Of a stretch of 27,451 nt of DNA, positions 1 through 9,385 are shown piece by piece. How positions within the stretch are numbered: position 1 is the stretch's first letter; each line of letters opens with the position of its first letter. Below the pieces are notes generated by a model. The model was not told where the DNA came from and did not search any database. It saw only the letters and a program-made list of their open reading frames with translations. The position numbers were made by a program, and so were the translations under genes. The DNA comes from Entamoeba invadens IP1. Taxonomy: Eukaryota; Evosea; Mastigamoebida; Endamoebidae. The stretch covers positions 39,036 to 66,486 of the forward strand of contig NW_004443675.1 of assembly GCF_000330505.1 (NCBI RefSeq). The letters are read 5' to 3'.

Positions 1-1466
1 TTAAGACAGACTGTATCTGTTTTTTATCTGCTTAATATCGAGAATCTTTTTTGATTTAAGATATTAAGTATTGTAATAGATACTACAATAATAAATCCAT
101 TATGTTGTTTATGTGTTTTTAACATACAAATTAAAATATGAATAATGACAAATAAATTCATATGTTTACACGTGTCTCTTATTATTGTTCTGTTAAAATA
201 TTCATTTTACGTTTTTAAATTATGTTTTTGTCAAAAGAAATAAATAATGCCAAAAAATATAGAAATTAAAAATAAAATTTTCTTTTTATTTTCCAATCCT
301 TGGGAAAAACCATTTTCCCATCATTCCAATCCGATAGAGTATCGACTGTATAAACAAATGATCTAAAATAGAAAATGTTATTTGGAAATGCCGAATATTT
401 TTATTCGATTTTTGTGAAATGACCCTGCAAATAAATCGAATAGAAGCTATACTGTATAGTAAGTAATTATAAATTTACTATAAAATATTTTTTCAAGACA
501 GGTTTTTCCAAACGCGACAGCTTTTTCGCATGACTGTATTTTATTTTATTATTTAAAAAACCATTGAAATAGTAAATTATTTTTTAAGCGAGTTACTTTT
601 ATAAAAATGAGTCAAAAGGTGAAGAAGTGAGTCATTTTTTGACAAGTGAGTTAAACAAAAAATAAGTTAATAACCATCACTATTTTTTATCATAACTGTA
701 TTATATTCATGTATTAATTATAATTATAACATTTGTTACTTATAATAATATTAATATTTAATAAATGAACTATATATTATTATAATATTTATTGGTTAAT
801 TTATATTATTTTATTTGATTGTTATTTTAAATTTTTTTTTTCTAAATTATAATAATTAATATATTTATTATAATCAGGTTAGCTAAAATTTTATTCCTCG
901 ACTAACTTTAGTTCGGTTAGCTAAAGGAGTATACAGTTAATAAATTATAAAGTGTTTTGGGATACCTTGCTCAAATATATTCAAATACAAATATACTATT
1001 TAAAAAAAATCATTTCAAATATTTAGTATTGTTTACATTTTAACATCAAACTATTATTCAAAAAACAATTTATTACTTCAAATAATATTGAATCATTCTC
1101 TAAACGTTGTCCCTCCGTTTTTAGATGTTAATAACAGGAATACATCGGGAAAAAAATTGAAACACTAGAATTTCATTGTCCTCTGAAAATACAATAACAA
1201 ACTAATCAATGAAAAACAATAGAGTCAGTCTTTCAACGTAATCTAGTGAAAAAAAATAAATTAAATTTTGTCTAAACATCGGGCATTAGGTGAAACGTGA
1301 ATAAACCCGAAACAATTAAGATGGTTTTTTGGGATGGTTTCCCGAAATATTTCAATTTGAATGGTCCAAAAAGTTTTTCCAGTTAAGGTTAGAGACCAGA
1401 TAATTATAAAAAACAGACTGTTGTTGCTTTTGTTGTGATTAAACTGTAATTAATAAATATCAAATA
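1..1466. other. AT-rich intergenic region without a recognisable gene
   Basis: No open frame of convincing length or composition is seen on either strand. The stretch is A/T homopolymer-rich with a few less AT-rich patches (around 300-350, 480-540 and 1290-1400). A small hairpin-like patch at 877-930 holds two copies of GGTTAGCTAAA (877-887 and 915-925). The last 100 bases are presumably the promoter and short leader of the gene at 1467, but no clear core promoter element is visible. Confidence 0.6.
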
Positions 1467-2537
1467 ATGAATATTTTGTTTGCGTTTCTATTCACAACGT
1501 TTGCAATGAATCCGTCTACAACCGAAGAAGAGATTGAACCTATTCCTTTTGAATTGTTGCAACAAATATCACAATATTTAACATTTTCATATCAATATAC
1601 AGGCGCACTTGAAACCTTTGAATATATTATTCACTCTAATCAACAAGTGTTTCCATCACAATTAGTCCAGGCAATCAAAGAAATGAAAAATATTGAATTG
1701 TATGTAAATAATTATTTGAGGAAGTTGTTTGATTCAAAAACAGCAACAAAAAGTGATTTTGTTTCTTTTCTCAAATATCTTGATTTATGTTATAATTTAC
1801 ACCAAATAGACCAGGGGTATGGATACTTCATTTTTCATATAAAAGAAAATATCAAAAAGTTAATGAAGACAAATGCTGATGAAAATATTAAAATGCAAAT
1901 GAAAAGTAATTTTTTGCTTAGAATAGATTTTTATCAACTGAAAACAACTCTGATTTATAACTTCGCCAAACAATTTGGATTTGTTAAAGATGGACTTTAT
2001 ATGAAAGTGAGATCAAGACTAGATGAACTTATTGGTAAATTAATTGTTGTAAGTGATGAAAGTGGTCAATTGTATAAACAACTTAAGCATTTGTTTTTGG
2101 ATACAACACATGCACCTTTACCTTTAAAGAAACCAGAAGCTCCGACTTTCAAAACTCCATATGGAATAACAGTTCACGACATTTTAAAAGGAATTGATAT
2201 TGAAAGAGACAGTACTGAAAAGCCAAGTACTTCGGGTGTTGTTACAAAGAAGATGGATACAAGTAAAACAGTTCAACAAAAAACACAAATTACAACACAA
2301 CAACCACAACAAATCCCAACGCAAACAATACCAGAACCCCCTAAAACAACTTCTAGAAAAGGAAAGGAGCCTCTTTCAAAAAGTCGACCTCATCCTCTTA
2401 AAAGAAGAAGAGAAGAAATTGGGGAAAGTTCTGGAACCACAGACACAAGTAAATCAAGAAAAATAGAAAAAGAACATCCAACCACATCACCAAAAAGAGA
2501 AGATAAGGAAGATGATGAAAGCAAAAAAATGGAGTGA
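1467..2537 (+). CDS. Hypothetical signal-peptide protein with helical domain and basic Thr/Pro-rich tail
   Basis: Not recognised as a named family. The 356-residue protein starts with a short hydrophobic leader (MNILFAFLFTTFA) that looks like a signal peptide. A second Met at residue 14 would remove it, so the start decides secretion versus cytosol. Residues about 20-215 are predicted by eye to be mostly amphipathic helices, with repeated Phe/Tyr/Leu and no cysteine pattern. From about residue 235 the chain becomes low-complexity: Thr/Gln/Pro-rich, then strongly basic and Ser-rich, including PLKRRREE, which resembles a nuclear localisation signal and conflicts with secretion. The gene is intronless and converges with the gene at 2581-3702. 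Its helical part may be distantly related to the secreted protein at 18312-18983 (inference from a short shared pattern). The frame is long, complete and clearly coding in an AT-rich background. Confidence 0.8.
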   Translation: MNILFAFLFTTFAMNPSTTEEEIEPIPFELLQQISQYLTFSYQYTGALETFEYIIHSNQQVFPSQLVQAIKEMKNIELYVNNYLRKLFDSKTATKSDFVSFLKYLDLCYNLHQIDQGYGYFIFHIKENIKKLMKTNADENIKMQMKSNFLLRIDFYQLKTTLIYNFAKQFGFVKDGLYMKVRSRLDELIGKLIVVSDESGQLYKQLKHLFLDTTHAPLPLKKPEAPTFKTPYGITVHDILKGIDIERDSTEKPSTSGVVTKKMDTSKTVQQKTQITTQQPQQIPTQTIPEPPKTTSRKGKEPLSKSRPHPLKRRREEIGESSGTTDTSKSRKIEKEHPTTSPKREDKEDDESKKME

Positions 2538-2580
2538 TCCTTTATTTTTTTAATTTACAAATTAACAATAAAAAAATTAA

Positions 2581-3702
2581 TTAATTTTCGATAACAAAAG
2601 CGCCCCATTCAACAATATATTTTCCAGTCGGCCTTTCAACCTTTTTAATGGTATCAACATTATCTATGTCTTTTCCATCAGCTTCGAAAAAACCAATAAC
2701 TACACGTAATTGCTTGTCAAATCCACTTACCTCAAGTTTTGCTGCTTTTTCGTATTCTTCATTGATTAAAAGAACACCTATCTTTTTATATTTAATCAAT
2801 TCTTTTAACCAGTACACTATAAAATCATTTCTCTCTCTAATATCAAGGCCAAGCTTTTCAAGTAGAAAACAAAACTCGTTGATGTCGTTCACAAAAATTT
2901 CTTTTCCTTCAATTTTGCCAGTCGTTTTTCCTTCCCAAAAAAGATATTCAACTTCTTTATCATTTAAAAGTAATGTGCAATTTTGTTTTCCTCTCGGTAA
3001 ATATGAAAAGGTGCATTGATATGTCGTATTATTTCCATCACTTCTTAATACTTCAAATTTGGGGAAAGTCTCTCCTATTTCGAGTTTTGAAGTATTCAAT
3101 GATAGTTGTGTTATACATTCGGTATATTTAGCTTTGGTGATATCAGAAATTTCATCGTATAATATAATTATGGGTTTTTTCATGCAAGGAGCAAATTGAT
3201 TTTCATTTGATATGACTTTTTTCAAAGCATTAATCAAATCTTTTCGTATTGTACTAAAGTCACCTTCCTCTTTTAAATAAAATGTGTTTGTTCTACCAAC
3301 GTTTTTTACTAATTTAGTTACTTCCTCGGTCGGTAAAACACTTACTTGGTCACATTTTGTAAAAAGAAGTAAATAATTTTCATTGTCTTTTTGCATTTCT
3401 TTTATTTGTTGGTATTTACTTTGTACATATGCAAGTGACTGGACATTCGTCTGATCAACAATTAATAAAATAAAAAAAGTCGAGAAAGTTACTTGTAAAT
3501 GAATATCAAAATGTTCGTTTTCTTCTTCACAAAAAACGTTAATTGTTACTTTGTAATTTTCGTAACCAAATGAAAATGAATTGGACGGATTTTCATCAGT
3601 GAGGTTGCGAATTATAGTCTTTTTTTCGGTTGAAGAGGAATCAAAGACAAAAATTCGAAAATTAATTTCTGGTGTTACATTTTTACACGATTTATTACCC
3701 AT
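2581..3702 (-). CDS. Degenerate Ras-like GTPase domain fused to a conserved C-terminal domain; predicted N-myristoylated
   Basis: The 373-residue protein begins MGNKSCK, which fits the N-myristoylation rule (Gly2, allowed residue at 3, Cys at 6) with a neighbouring palmitoylation candidate, and this supports the chosen start. Residues about 15-165 read like a small GTPase: a hydrophobic strand followed by FDSSSTEKKTIIRNL where the P-loop should be, then FILLIVDQTN...S, then LLLFTKCDQ, matching the NKxD box as TKCD. The GxxxxGK[ST] P-loop and the DxxG switch II motif are absent, so nucleotide binding is doubtful. Residues about 195-373 form a second domain with YLFWEGKT, LGLDIRERNDFIVYWLKEL and a terminal IVEWGAF. 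I recall a similar set of motifs (GLNERE-DFIVYWLP, VVEWGG) from bacterial and protist proteins of unknown function, but this is memory and not a search. The protein is probably membrane-attached with a regulatory role. Confidence 0.75.
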   Translation of the reverse strand: MGNKSCKNVTPEINFRIFVFDSSSTEKKTIIRNLTDENPSNSFSFGYENYKVTINVFCEEENEHFDIHLQVTFSTFFILLIVDQTNVQSLAYVQSKYQQIKEMQKDNENYLLLFTKCDQVSVLPTEEVTKLVKNVGRTNTFYLKEEGDFSTIRKDLINALKKVISNENQFAPCMKKPIIILYDEISDITKAKYTECITQLSLNTSKLEIGETFPKFEVLRSDGNNTTYQCTFSYLPRGKQNCTLLLNDKEVEYLFWEGKTTGKIEGKEIFVNDINEFCFLLEKLGLDIRERNDFIVYWLKELIKYKKIGVLLINEEYEKAAKLEVSGFDKQLRVVIGFFEADGKDIDNVDTIKKVERPTGKYIVEWGAFVIEN

Positions 3703-4089
3703 TTTATTTTTTAATAATTCAGTTTATTGTTAAATTATTTTTTAATAAAATATATTTTGAAGAGGAATTACATGATGTTGAAAACATAATAATTCAAACA
3801 ATTTGAATAACATTTTCATTATATTTCTTTAGATCTATTTTTGATTAAAAATCATTGTAAAAATGCCATTGAAGAATGAAAAAATATAATAATATTACAG
3901 TTAGACGAAACAAACTTCTGCAAAGAATTAACCTTCTGCAGCTATAATTGGATCGATATTAATTTACATAAAATTTATAATTTATTTTTTGTAAATGAGT
4001 CGTAACAAAAATAATAATAATTATAATTCAAAATAATTAAAAAGTGTTAATATTTTCTAATTAAAGTAAAAAACAATTTTTATTCATTT
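3703..4089. other. AT-rich spacer
   Basis: This lies between the start of the GTPase-like gene and the kinase pseudogene. It should carry the promoter of the minus-strand gene, but no clear element is recognised. It contains AACCTTCTGCAG near 3930, whose complement CTGCAGAAGG recurs at about 4528 and 4644. No coding potential is seen. Confidence 0.5.
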
Positions 4090-4450
4090 ATAAAGGTTGT
4101 GGTACTGCATATCATCTACAACATCAAGTGCCGTCGTTTAAATTTGGCAACTTTCTCAGTTTCAAAAAAGTTGACGATATTCATCCAAACATAAACCGTT
4201 CCTTTGGAATGGGTCTTTCCACATTACACATTCGAATAACGTAACGCCAAAAGAAAAGATATCTGCATTTCTTCTCTATGTTTAACATATTAGGCGCCAT
4301 GTATGTTGGTGTACCAACCTTTTAAGTAAATGCAATGTTGGTCATCATACATTTACATCTCTAAAGTCCGTCAATTTTGCTATCACCTTGTTACTAAAAT
4401 TAATTGAAAACACGAGAATGTTGTCTGGCTCAGTGTCTATGTAATTTGTT
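4090..4450 (-). pseudogene. Relic of a tyrosine-kinase-like (TKL) protein kinase catalytic domain
   Basis: Read on the minus strand, fragments in different frames line up in the order of a kinase domain. LHRD (about 4444-4434) is the catalytic loop, EPDNILVFS the Mg-binding end of that loop, and AKLTDF the DFG strand. They are followed by MMTNIAFT, KVGTPTYMAP (P+1/APE region, about 4321-4290) and ADIFSFGVTLFECVMWKDPF (helix F region, about 4265-4205), and then a decayed C-lobe. At least three frame changes are needed, and an in-frame TAA at 4324-4322 sits between FT and KVGTP. The DFG glycine is replaced by Arg in the surviving frame. Phrases such as PDNILVFS and MTN-x2-FTK-x-GTP are typical, as I recall, of the expanded Entamoeba TKL-type kinases. 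There is no upstream N-lobe. This is a dead fragment with high likelihood, though source of the copy is unknown. Confidence 0.85.
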
Positions 4451-5637
4451 TGTTAACTGAGTATTGTTCGTTTTTAGTTTGGTTTTATTTTTTCACTTTT
4501 TGATATTTATAAGACCAATTATATACTGCAGAAGGTGTATTAATAAAATCCTGTGGATAAAAATATATTTATTTGAAGTTGAAAAAATACTATTAAAAAT
4601 GGTTTGAATTGTTATTAATTATGGTTATTTTTGAAAAACAATCTGCAGAAGGCTGATTCGGCAAACTGTATATTTGAATAATTATAATAGAGTTTGTTGT
4701 AAAACATTGTCCTTATCGCCAATGTTATCCTTTCTATAGATTTATACACAATTAATTGTTTAAAAAATTGTAAATAAGGTAAAATTTTGAAAATTTTGGG
4801 AAAAAAACTGGAACAACGATTTTTATATTTCGTACACGATCCCGATATTTTTCAATTTTCATTCACCAAAAAACCCAGAACATCGTTTTCCGACCAAATC
4901 TATTGTGATTATTTAACTATATATACCATCTAAACAATTCAATGAGGTATGCTTTGTGATGAGTAAAATGGATATATTGTTCGAACATTGGATTTTCTTT
5001 TAATTAACAAATAATAGTATAAACCAGTCTATTATTTTTTTTCACAATCTTTGTATTTTTTTTTCTTATCCAAAAAATAGTGAATTATATAATATAATTT
5101 GTTTTGTAATAACAAAAAACAAATAAAATTGTGAAAATATAAAATGTTTTTTTAACATTGAAAAAAATAATGTTAAAAAAAGTTATGTTATCGACTTTTT
5201 TATGTAAAACAACGATGATCTTTTTTATTATGAAAAACGAAATCAAAGAGGTAAGAAAAGTTAATAACATAACAATAATTAAGTATAACTAAATATTAAA
5301 ATATTTAAATACATCATTACAAAAACCCATTCAAAAGTCAAAGTATTTTTATAACAATACACCCCTCAATAAATTATTTTTTGTTTTTAATCGAATAGTT
5401 TCTTATAATATGATTATAATAAATGGTTGATACAAAGTTAAATTCCAGATTCAAAAAACAACATTAGAAGTTTATGACATAATAAATACATTTTTCATTC
5501 TAATAAAAAATCGATCAATACAAATAAAATGGTGTTGATGACTTTCGAACTTTTTTAAATAGAAAGGAATCCAAAATTAAATCACTAAATAAGAAAAATG
5601 TTTAAATTATGAGATGAAACTTTATTAATTATCGGTA
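4451..5637. other. AT-rich intergenic region
   Basis: No supported gene. One minus-strand frame at 5085-5270 is a low-complexity Ile/Phe/Lys product of AT-rich DNA and is not accepted. Around 4800-4890 the base composition is less AT-rich, and a patch at about 4848-4885 resembles a patch at about 1342-1375. The last 60 bases before 5638 are the presumed leader of the S41-like gene; an ATG at about 5611 there opens only a two-codon frame. Confidence 0.5.
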
Positions 5638-7722
5638 ATGATATACCCATTAACACTTCTGTTATTAATAACAACGGTTTACTCGACTTGCCAGTTATGT
5701 ACTTTGCAAGAAGGATTTGCTTCTATGAATCTCGACAAAATATCCAAAAATGATGCGACGAGAATATACACTGTTTTCAACACTAATCTTCAGGCGTATG
5801 CATTCAGAGATATTAGTAAATCGCCAATTCAACCGAGCGACAACTCAATGTACTTTGAGTCTTATGATATGGACACTGACATGACGGCTCTGGGTGAATG
5901 GATCTCTCAACAAACTACAACTCAAATACCTTTGTACCCATTTTTCATTAAAATGAATCAAATCATAGGCGGGTCTAGAGATTTACACTTGTCTTTGTCT
6001 TTTGCCAAAAATCCAAAGAACTATCACACAGCCGAAATGTATACCATCAACCCAACGTCTTTCTATTTTAAAGACAAAAAGATCTTCTTAAATATCCCAT
6101 CATCTATCGCCTCTAAAACACCTTCTACATTCTTTGGAACAACATTAATGAACTCCCTCACTGCTAAAATTAACACTGAAGTCACACAAATCAACGGAGT
6201 AAGCGCTATACAATTCATCACTACTTTCGCTAAAAAGTATTATAGACTCAAAAATGAAAATGGCGCTGTCACGTACTTTAAAAAGGCATTTGTACTCTCG
6301 TTGTATCAATACGTCCCTTTTGAACAAAGTGATTTGAGTTTTGTGTTGACCTTTTCAGACGGCGAGACGATCTCTTTTGAGTCGAAACTGTTTGACGCGG
6401 GTCAAGTCGCAAGTAATTTGAAAGGGGATGTGGCCGACTTTGAAAGTGTAAGAAGTGCGTTGGAAGACGTCAGAAAAAGGAAATTGGACCACAAAAATCG
6501 AATTACTAACTCAACAAAAGTGCCTCATTTTTCCCCACTTGATATTATTACCAATGAAGACTTCAAAAATTTGAATAGAAAGACGGGAAACTTGTATGAC
6601 TACTCCCTCAGTGATATCATTTCATGTGGAAAAAGAACTATCGATGGGTCTAACGTCAATTTGTTGGTCGTTAAATCATTTTCTCCCGACAAAATCAACG
6701 ACTTTTTAACAGTAACCAACCAATGCGCTCAACTCTTTGACACTAATAAGGACCCAATAGTTATAGTATTACCACTCAACGGGGGCGGATATTTAATTTG
6801 TGAGGAAATTTTAATGAAAACGTTATCCCCATATTCTCAATATAACAGAAGATACATCGCGAGGATATCTGAGAGCTCAGAAAACGTGATGAGGAACGGA
6901 TATGCTCAGTCTTTAATTGATCCTAAAACCGGAAAAACACGAACGCCTATCAGTGACTACGTCTACACAGAAAAGAGTATGGGAAGCTGGTACGATGAAC
7001 CAATCACCGATTTATATGGCTCTGTTGAATTTACACATACACAAGACTCATATATGGAAACGGAGAACGCGCAATATCAAATGAAGAACGTCAGAAGTCC
7101 AAATGAAATCATCGTTTTCACAGACCATTTTTGCTTCTCTGCGTGTTCACTGTTTGCAAAACATTTCCAAGAGAAAAAAGCGGCGATATTGGCAACATAC
7201 TCCGGACTCCCGCAATCGACTTATAGAGACGTCGGAGAATCTCCAACAGCTGTTATAGAGGACGTCTATATCAATAATGGTAATGATGTCACATTGTCGA
7301 GTTATGGTCTTGAGATGGGTATCTCATTCTTACCAAGTTTACCAGTCGATACAACAAGTGAAGTGCCTAATGAATATAAAGTCCACCATCCAGATAATTA
7401 CGTTGAAATCGAATCATTCGACGAAACAGAAAGTTCTATAACTGCATTCTTAAAGAAAGGACTCGAAATCTATAACTTGTACAAAACAAATTGCAAGAAC
7501 GGAACTTATAAACTGGATTCAAAGTGCGCAAACACGGATACTGAAGTGTTGGGGTATATTTGTAATAATGGGGTTTATGGAAATTCTTGTGAAGTTGTTG
7601 GGTGTGTCGATCGTTATGTAATGGATAAAGACGGGAAGTGTGTGTTAGATACAACGGTGATAGAAAATGGAGCTTTGAGAATCACAATTATTGTTGCTCT
7701 TGCACTTTTGGTCTTTGTCTGA
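5638..7722 (+). CDS. S41-family (C-terminal processing) peptidase-like secreted or membrane-anchored protein
   Basis: The 694-residue protein opens with a clear signal peptide (MIYPLTLLLLITTVYS, cleavage near residue 16). The body resembles eukaryotic S41 peptidases of the tail-specific protease fold. At residues 374-385 IVIVLPLNGGGY matches the family strand and N-G-G-G loop, and at about 492-509 IVFTDHFCFSACSLFAKHF matches the nucleophile segment, where S41 enzymes carry the catalytic Ser; Ser501 is the likeliest nucleophile and Ser504 the alternative. Residues about 619-672 form a Cys-rich EGF-like stretch, and the chain ends in a hydrophobic segment (residues about 677-694) with no cytoplasmic tail, which suits a GPI-anchor signal or a C-terminal membrane anchor. 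No PDZ domain is obvious. Intronless, with better codon composition than neighbouring spacers. Peptidase activity is inferred; an inactive homologue is possible. Confidence 0.8.
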   Translation: MIYPLTLLLLITTVYSTCQLCTLQEGFASMNLDKISKNDATRIYTVFNTNLQAYAFRDISKSPIQPSDNSMYFESYDMDTDMTALGEWISQQTTTQIPLYPFFIKMNQIIGGSRDLHLSLSFAKNPKNYHTAEMYTINPTSFYFKDKKIFLNIPSSIASKTPSTFFGTTLMNSLTAKINTEVTQINGVSAIQFITTFAKKYYRLKNENGAVTYFKKAFVLSLYQYVPFEQSDLSFVLTFSDGETISFESKLFDAGQVASNLKGDVADFESVRSALEDVRKRKLDHKNRITNSTKVPHFSPLDIITNEDFKNLNRKTGNLYDYSLSDIISCGKRTIDGSNVNLLVVKSFSPDKINDFLTVTNQCAQLFDTNKDPIVIVLPLNGGGYLICEEILMKTLSPYSQYNRRYIARISESSENVMRNGYAQSLIDPKTGKTRTPISDYVYTEKSMGSWYDEPITDLYGSVEFTHTQDSYMETENAQYQMKNVRSPNEIIVFTDHFCFSACSLFAKHFQEKKAAILATYSGLPQSTYRDVGESPTAVIEDVYINNGNDVTLSSYGLEMGISFLPSLPVDTTSEVPNEYKVHHPDNYVEIESFDETESSITAFLKKGLEIYNLYKTNCKNGTYKLDSKCANTDTEVLGYICNNGVYGNSCEVVGCVDRYVMDKDGKCVLDTTVIENGALRITIIVALALLVFV

Positions 7723-8483
7723 GCACAAAATGGAAATCGCTTAATTATGATTTTTATTATTAATACGTGTTGATTTTTACAATTTTAATTTGTACTCTTA
7801 ATGATATTTTATTTAATTAAAATAACTATTAATAATACTACAACAAAATAAAAAATAAAAATACTTGTTTTTATATGATAAATAAAAATTCACAATTGAA
7901 AGGTATTAAACATATCATTTGATCAATTATAGAGTCGATTTAACAAAATCCAAGATTTAACTATCAAAAACGTAAATGTAGCATACAAGTTTATGTTTTT
8001 ATAACAACAAATTTAAACTATAAAACATTGTCAAGTAACTTACAAAACTCAGTTATTGTGAAAAAAGGCTTGTTATTAATTTAATTTATTTGTAAATTGA
8101 ATCAATTTCCAAGTGAAAGTGTCAATGTGTAAAACCAACAGAGATCAATTACGGTCGTAACTTACATATTATATTGTGTTTAAATTAAAGATTTAATCAC
8201 AAATAAAGGTGTCTCAATATCTTTAACTGAATTCTTATTTGGTTGGTCAGTTTTTTAATATTTTAATAGAAATAAAAATAAAAACCAATAATTAATGGTT
8301 GTTAATAATAAAATAAAGTTTACCAATCATATAAATAATAGTTAAATATCAGTATATTACTAATATCAACAATCAAATAAAATTTTTGAAAAAAATAAAA
8401 TCATTACAATTATACAGATAATTTATTAAAATCATTAGGAATTTACATATTAACTCATTTAAACACTTTTTATTTGCAAGAAA
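7723..8483. other. AT-rich intergenic region
   Basis: I see no gene, RNA or repeat here beyond AT-rich sequence. It follows the S41-like gene and presumably holds its 3' untranslated region. Confidence 0.5.
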
Positions 8484-8861
8484 ATGAAAGTGATAAGTAC
8501 GCATCCTTCATTGATGCGTACAAATCAATACAACAATGATTGTATCGATTTTAATCATAAAAAAGACTCTTCTGATGAATTCAATTTGGGGTTAATTGAC
8601 GACTATTTATAAGACATAACAACTATTAAAAATTCTCTCCCAAACCCAAAAACAAACAAAATTAAATCCATTACAAAGAAAAAAACGAAAATAACTTTGA
8701 AAAAAAATCAAACAAATAAACGAAAAACAAAACAATTGACTTTTGAAAATGTTAAAATTGTTAATTACGATTTGAACAATTTCCAACGGTTGCTTCGAGT
8801 CATTAATTGGGTAAACTCAATAGACCAATCGGCTGTCTATCCACATCCTTCCATTTTGTGA
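8484..8861 (+). pseudogene. Short basic protein gene interrupted by one in-frame TAA
   Basis: An ATG at 8484 opens 42 codons (MKVISTHPSLM...LIDDYL), ending at TAA 8610-8612. The same frame then stays open for 82 more codons without an internal Met, to TGA at 8859-8861. The second part has normal protein-like composition: a Lys/Thr-rich basic segment including NKRKTKQ, then LTFENVKIVNYDL, RLLRVINWVN and AVYPHPSIL. The surrounding sequence is far more AT-rich and full of stops, so the two halves very probably come from one gene of about 125 codons that acquired a single nonsense change. No family is recognised. A splice solution removing the TAA is not apparent: no GTTTGT donor lies just before it. 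Alternatives are a sequencing error, stop read-through, or a real 41-44 residue peptide. Confidence 0.55.
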
Positions 8862-9385
8862 ATTATCAGTCATTTAGTTGTAATAAATAATAGTATTACA
8901 ATTCGTTTTTTTAATTATAATAACACTTTGTCACTTCAAAAATATAGTTTATTTTTAAAAAATAATTTAACTCAATCCGTTTTAAGTTCTATACAACTTA
9001 TTATAATTTTTGTTCAATCAGGAAGTCAACATTTAAGGTCTGGCATTTTTCTTTTATTAGATTGTTTTCGTTGTTTGACAAAATAAAGGAAATTTTAATT
9101 GTAAAAATAAATGGAATATAAAGTTATAGCAACAATAATAATATAAAATATTTTAATTTTTCTCATTTATATTCTTATTAGAAAGTCTAAAATTTTAAAT
9201 ATTTATTTTACCTATTTTAGTATAACGAGTTATTCGATTATAATGAAGAGTTTTATCCTATAAATTATTATTTTTTATTTTGTAACACTTGTTAAATTAT
9301 AAAAAATGAAAAAAATCAACTTGTTAATTTATTAAAATTATTGTGGTTAAAAAAATAAAAACTTACAAAAAACAAATCCATAGCC
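8862..9385. other. AT-rich intergenic region upstream of the tetraspanin gene
   Basis: No gene is seen. It separates the interrupted frame from the tetraspanin ATG, and its right end should contain the promoter and short leader of that gene. Confidence 0.5.

Noticed and set aside
5085..5270. Minus-strand 61-codon frame rich in Phe/Ile/Lys
   Set aside because: Low-complexity product of AT-rich spacer; no protein-like composition or motifs.
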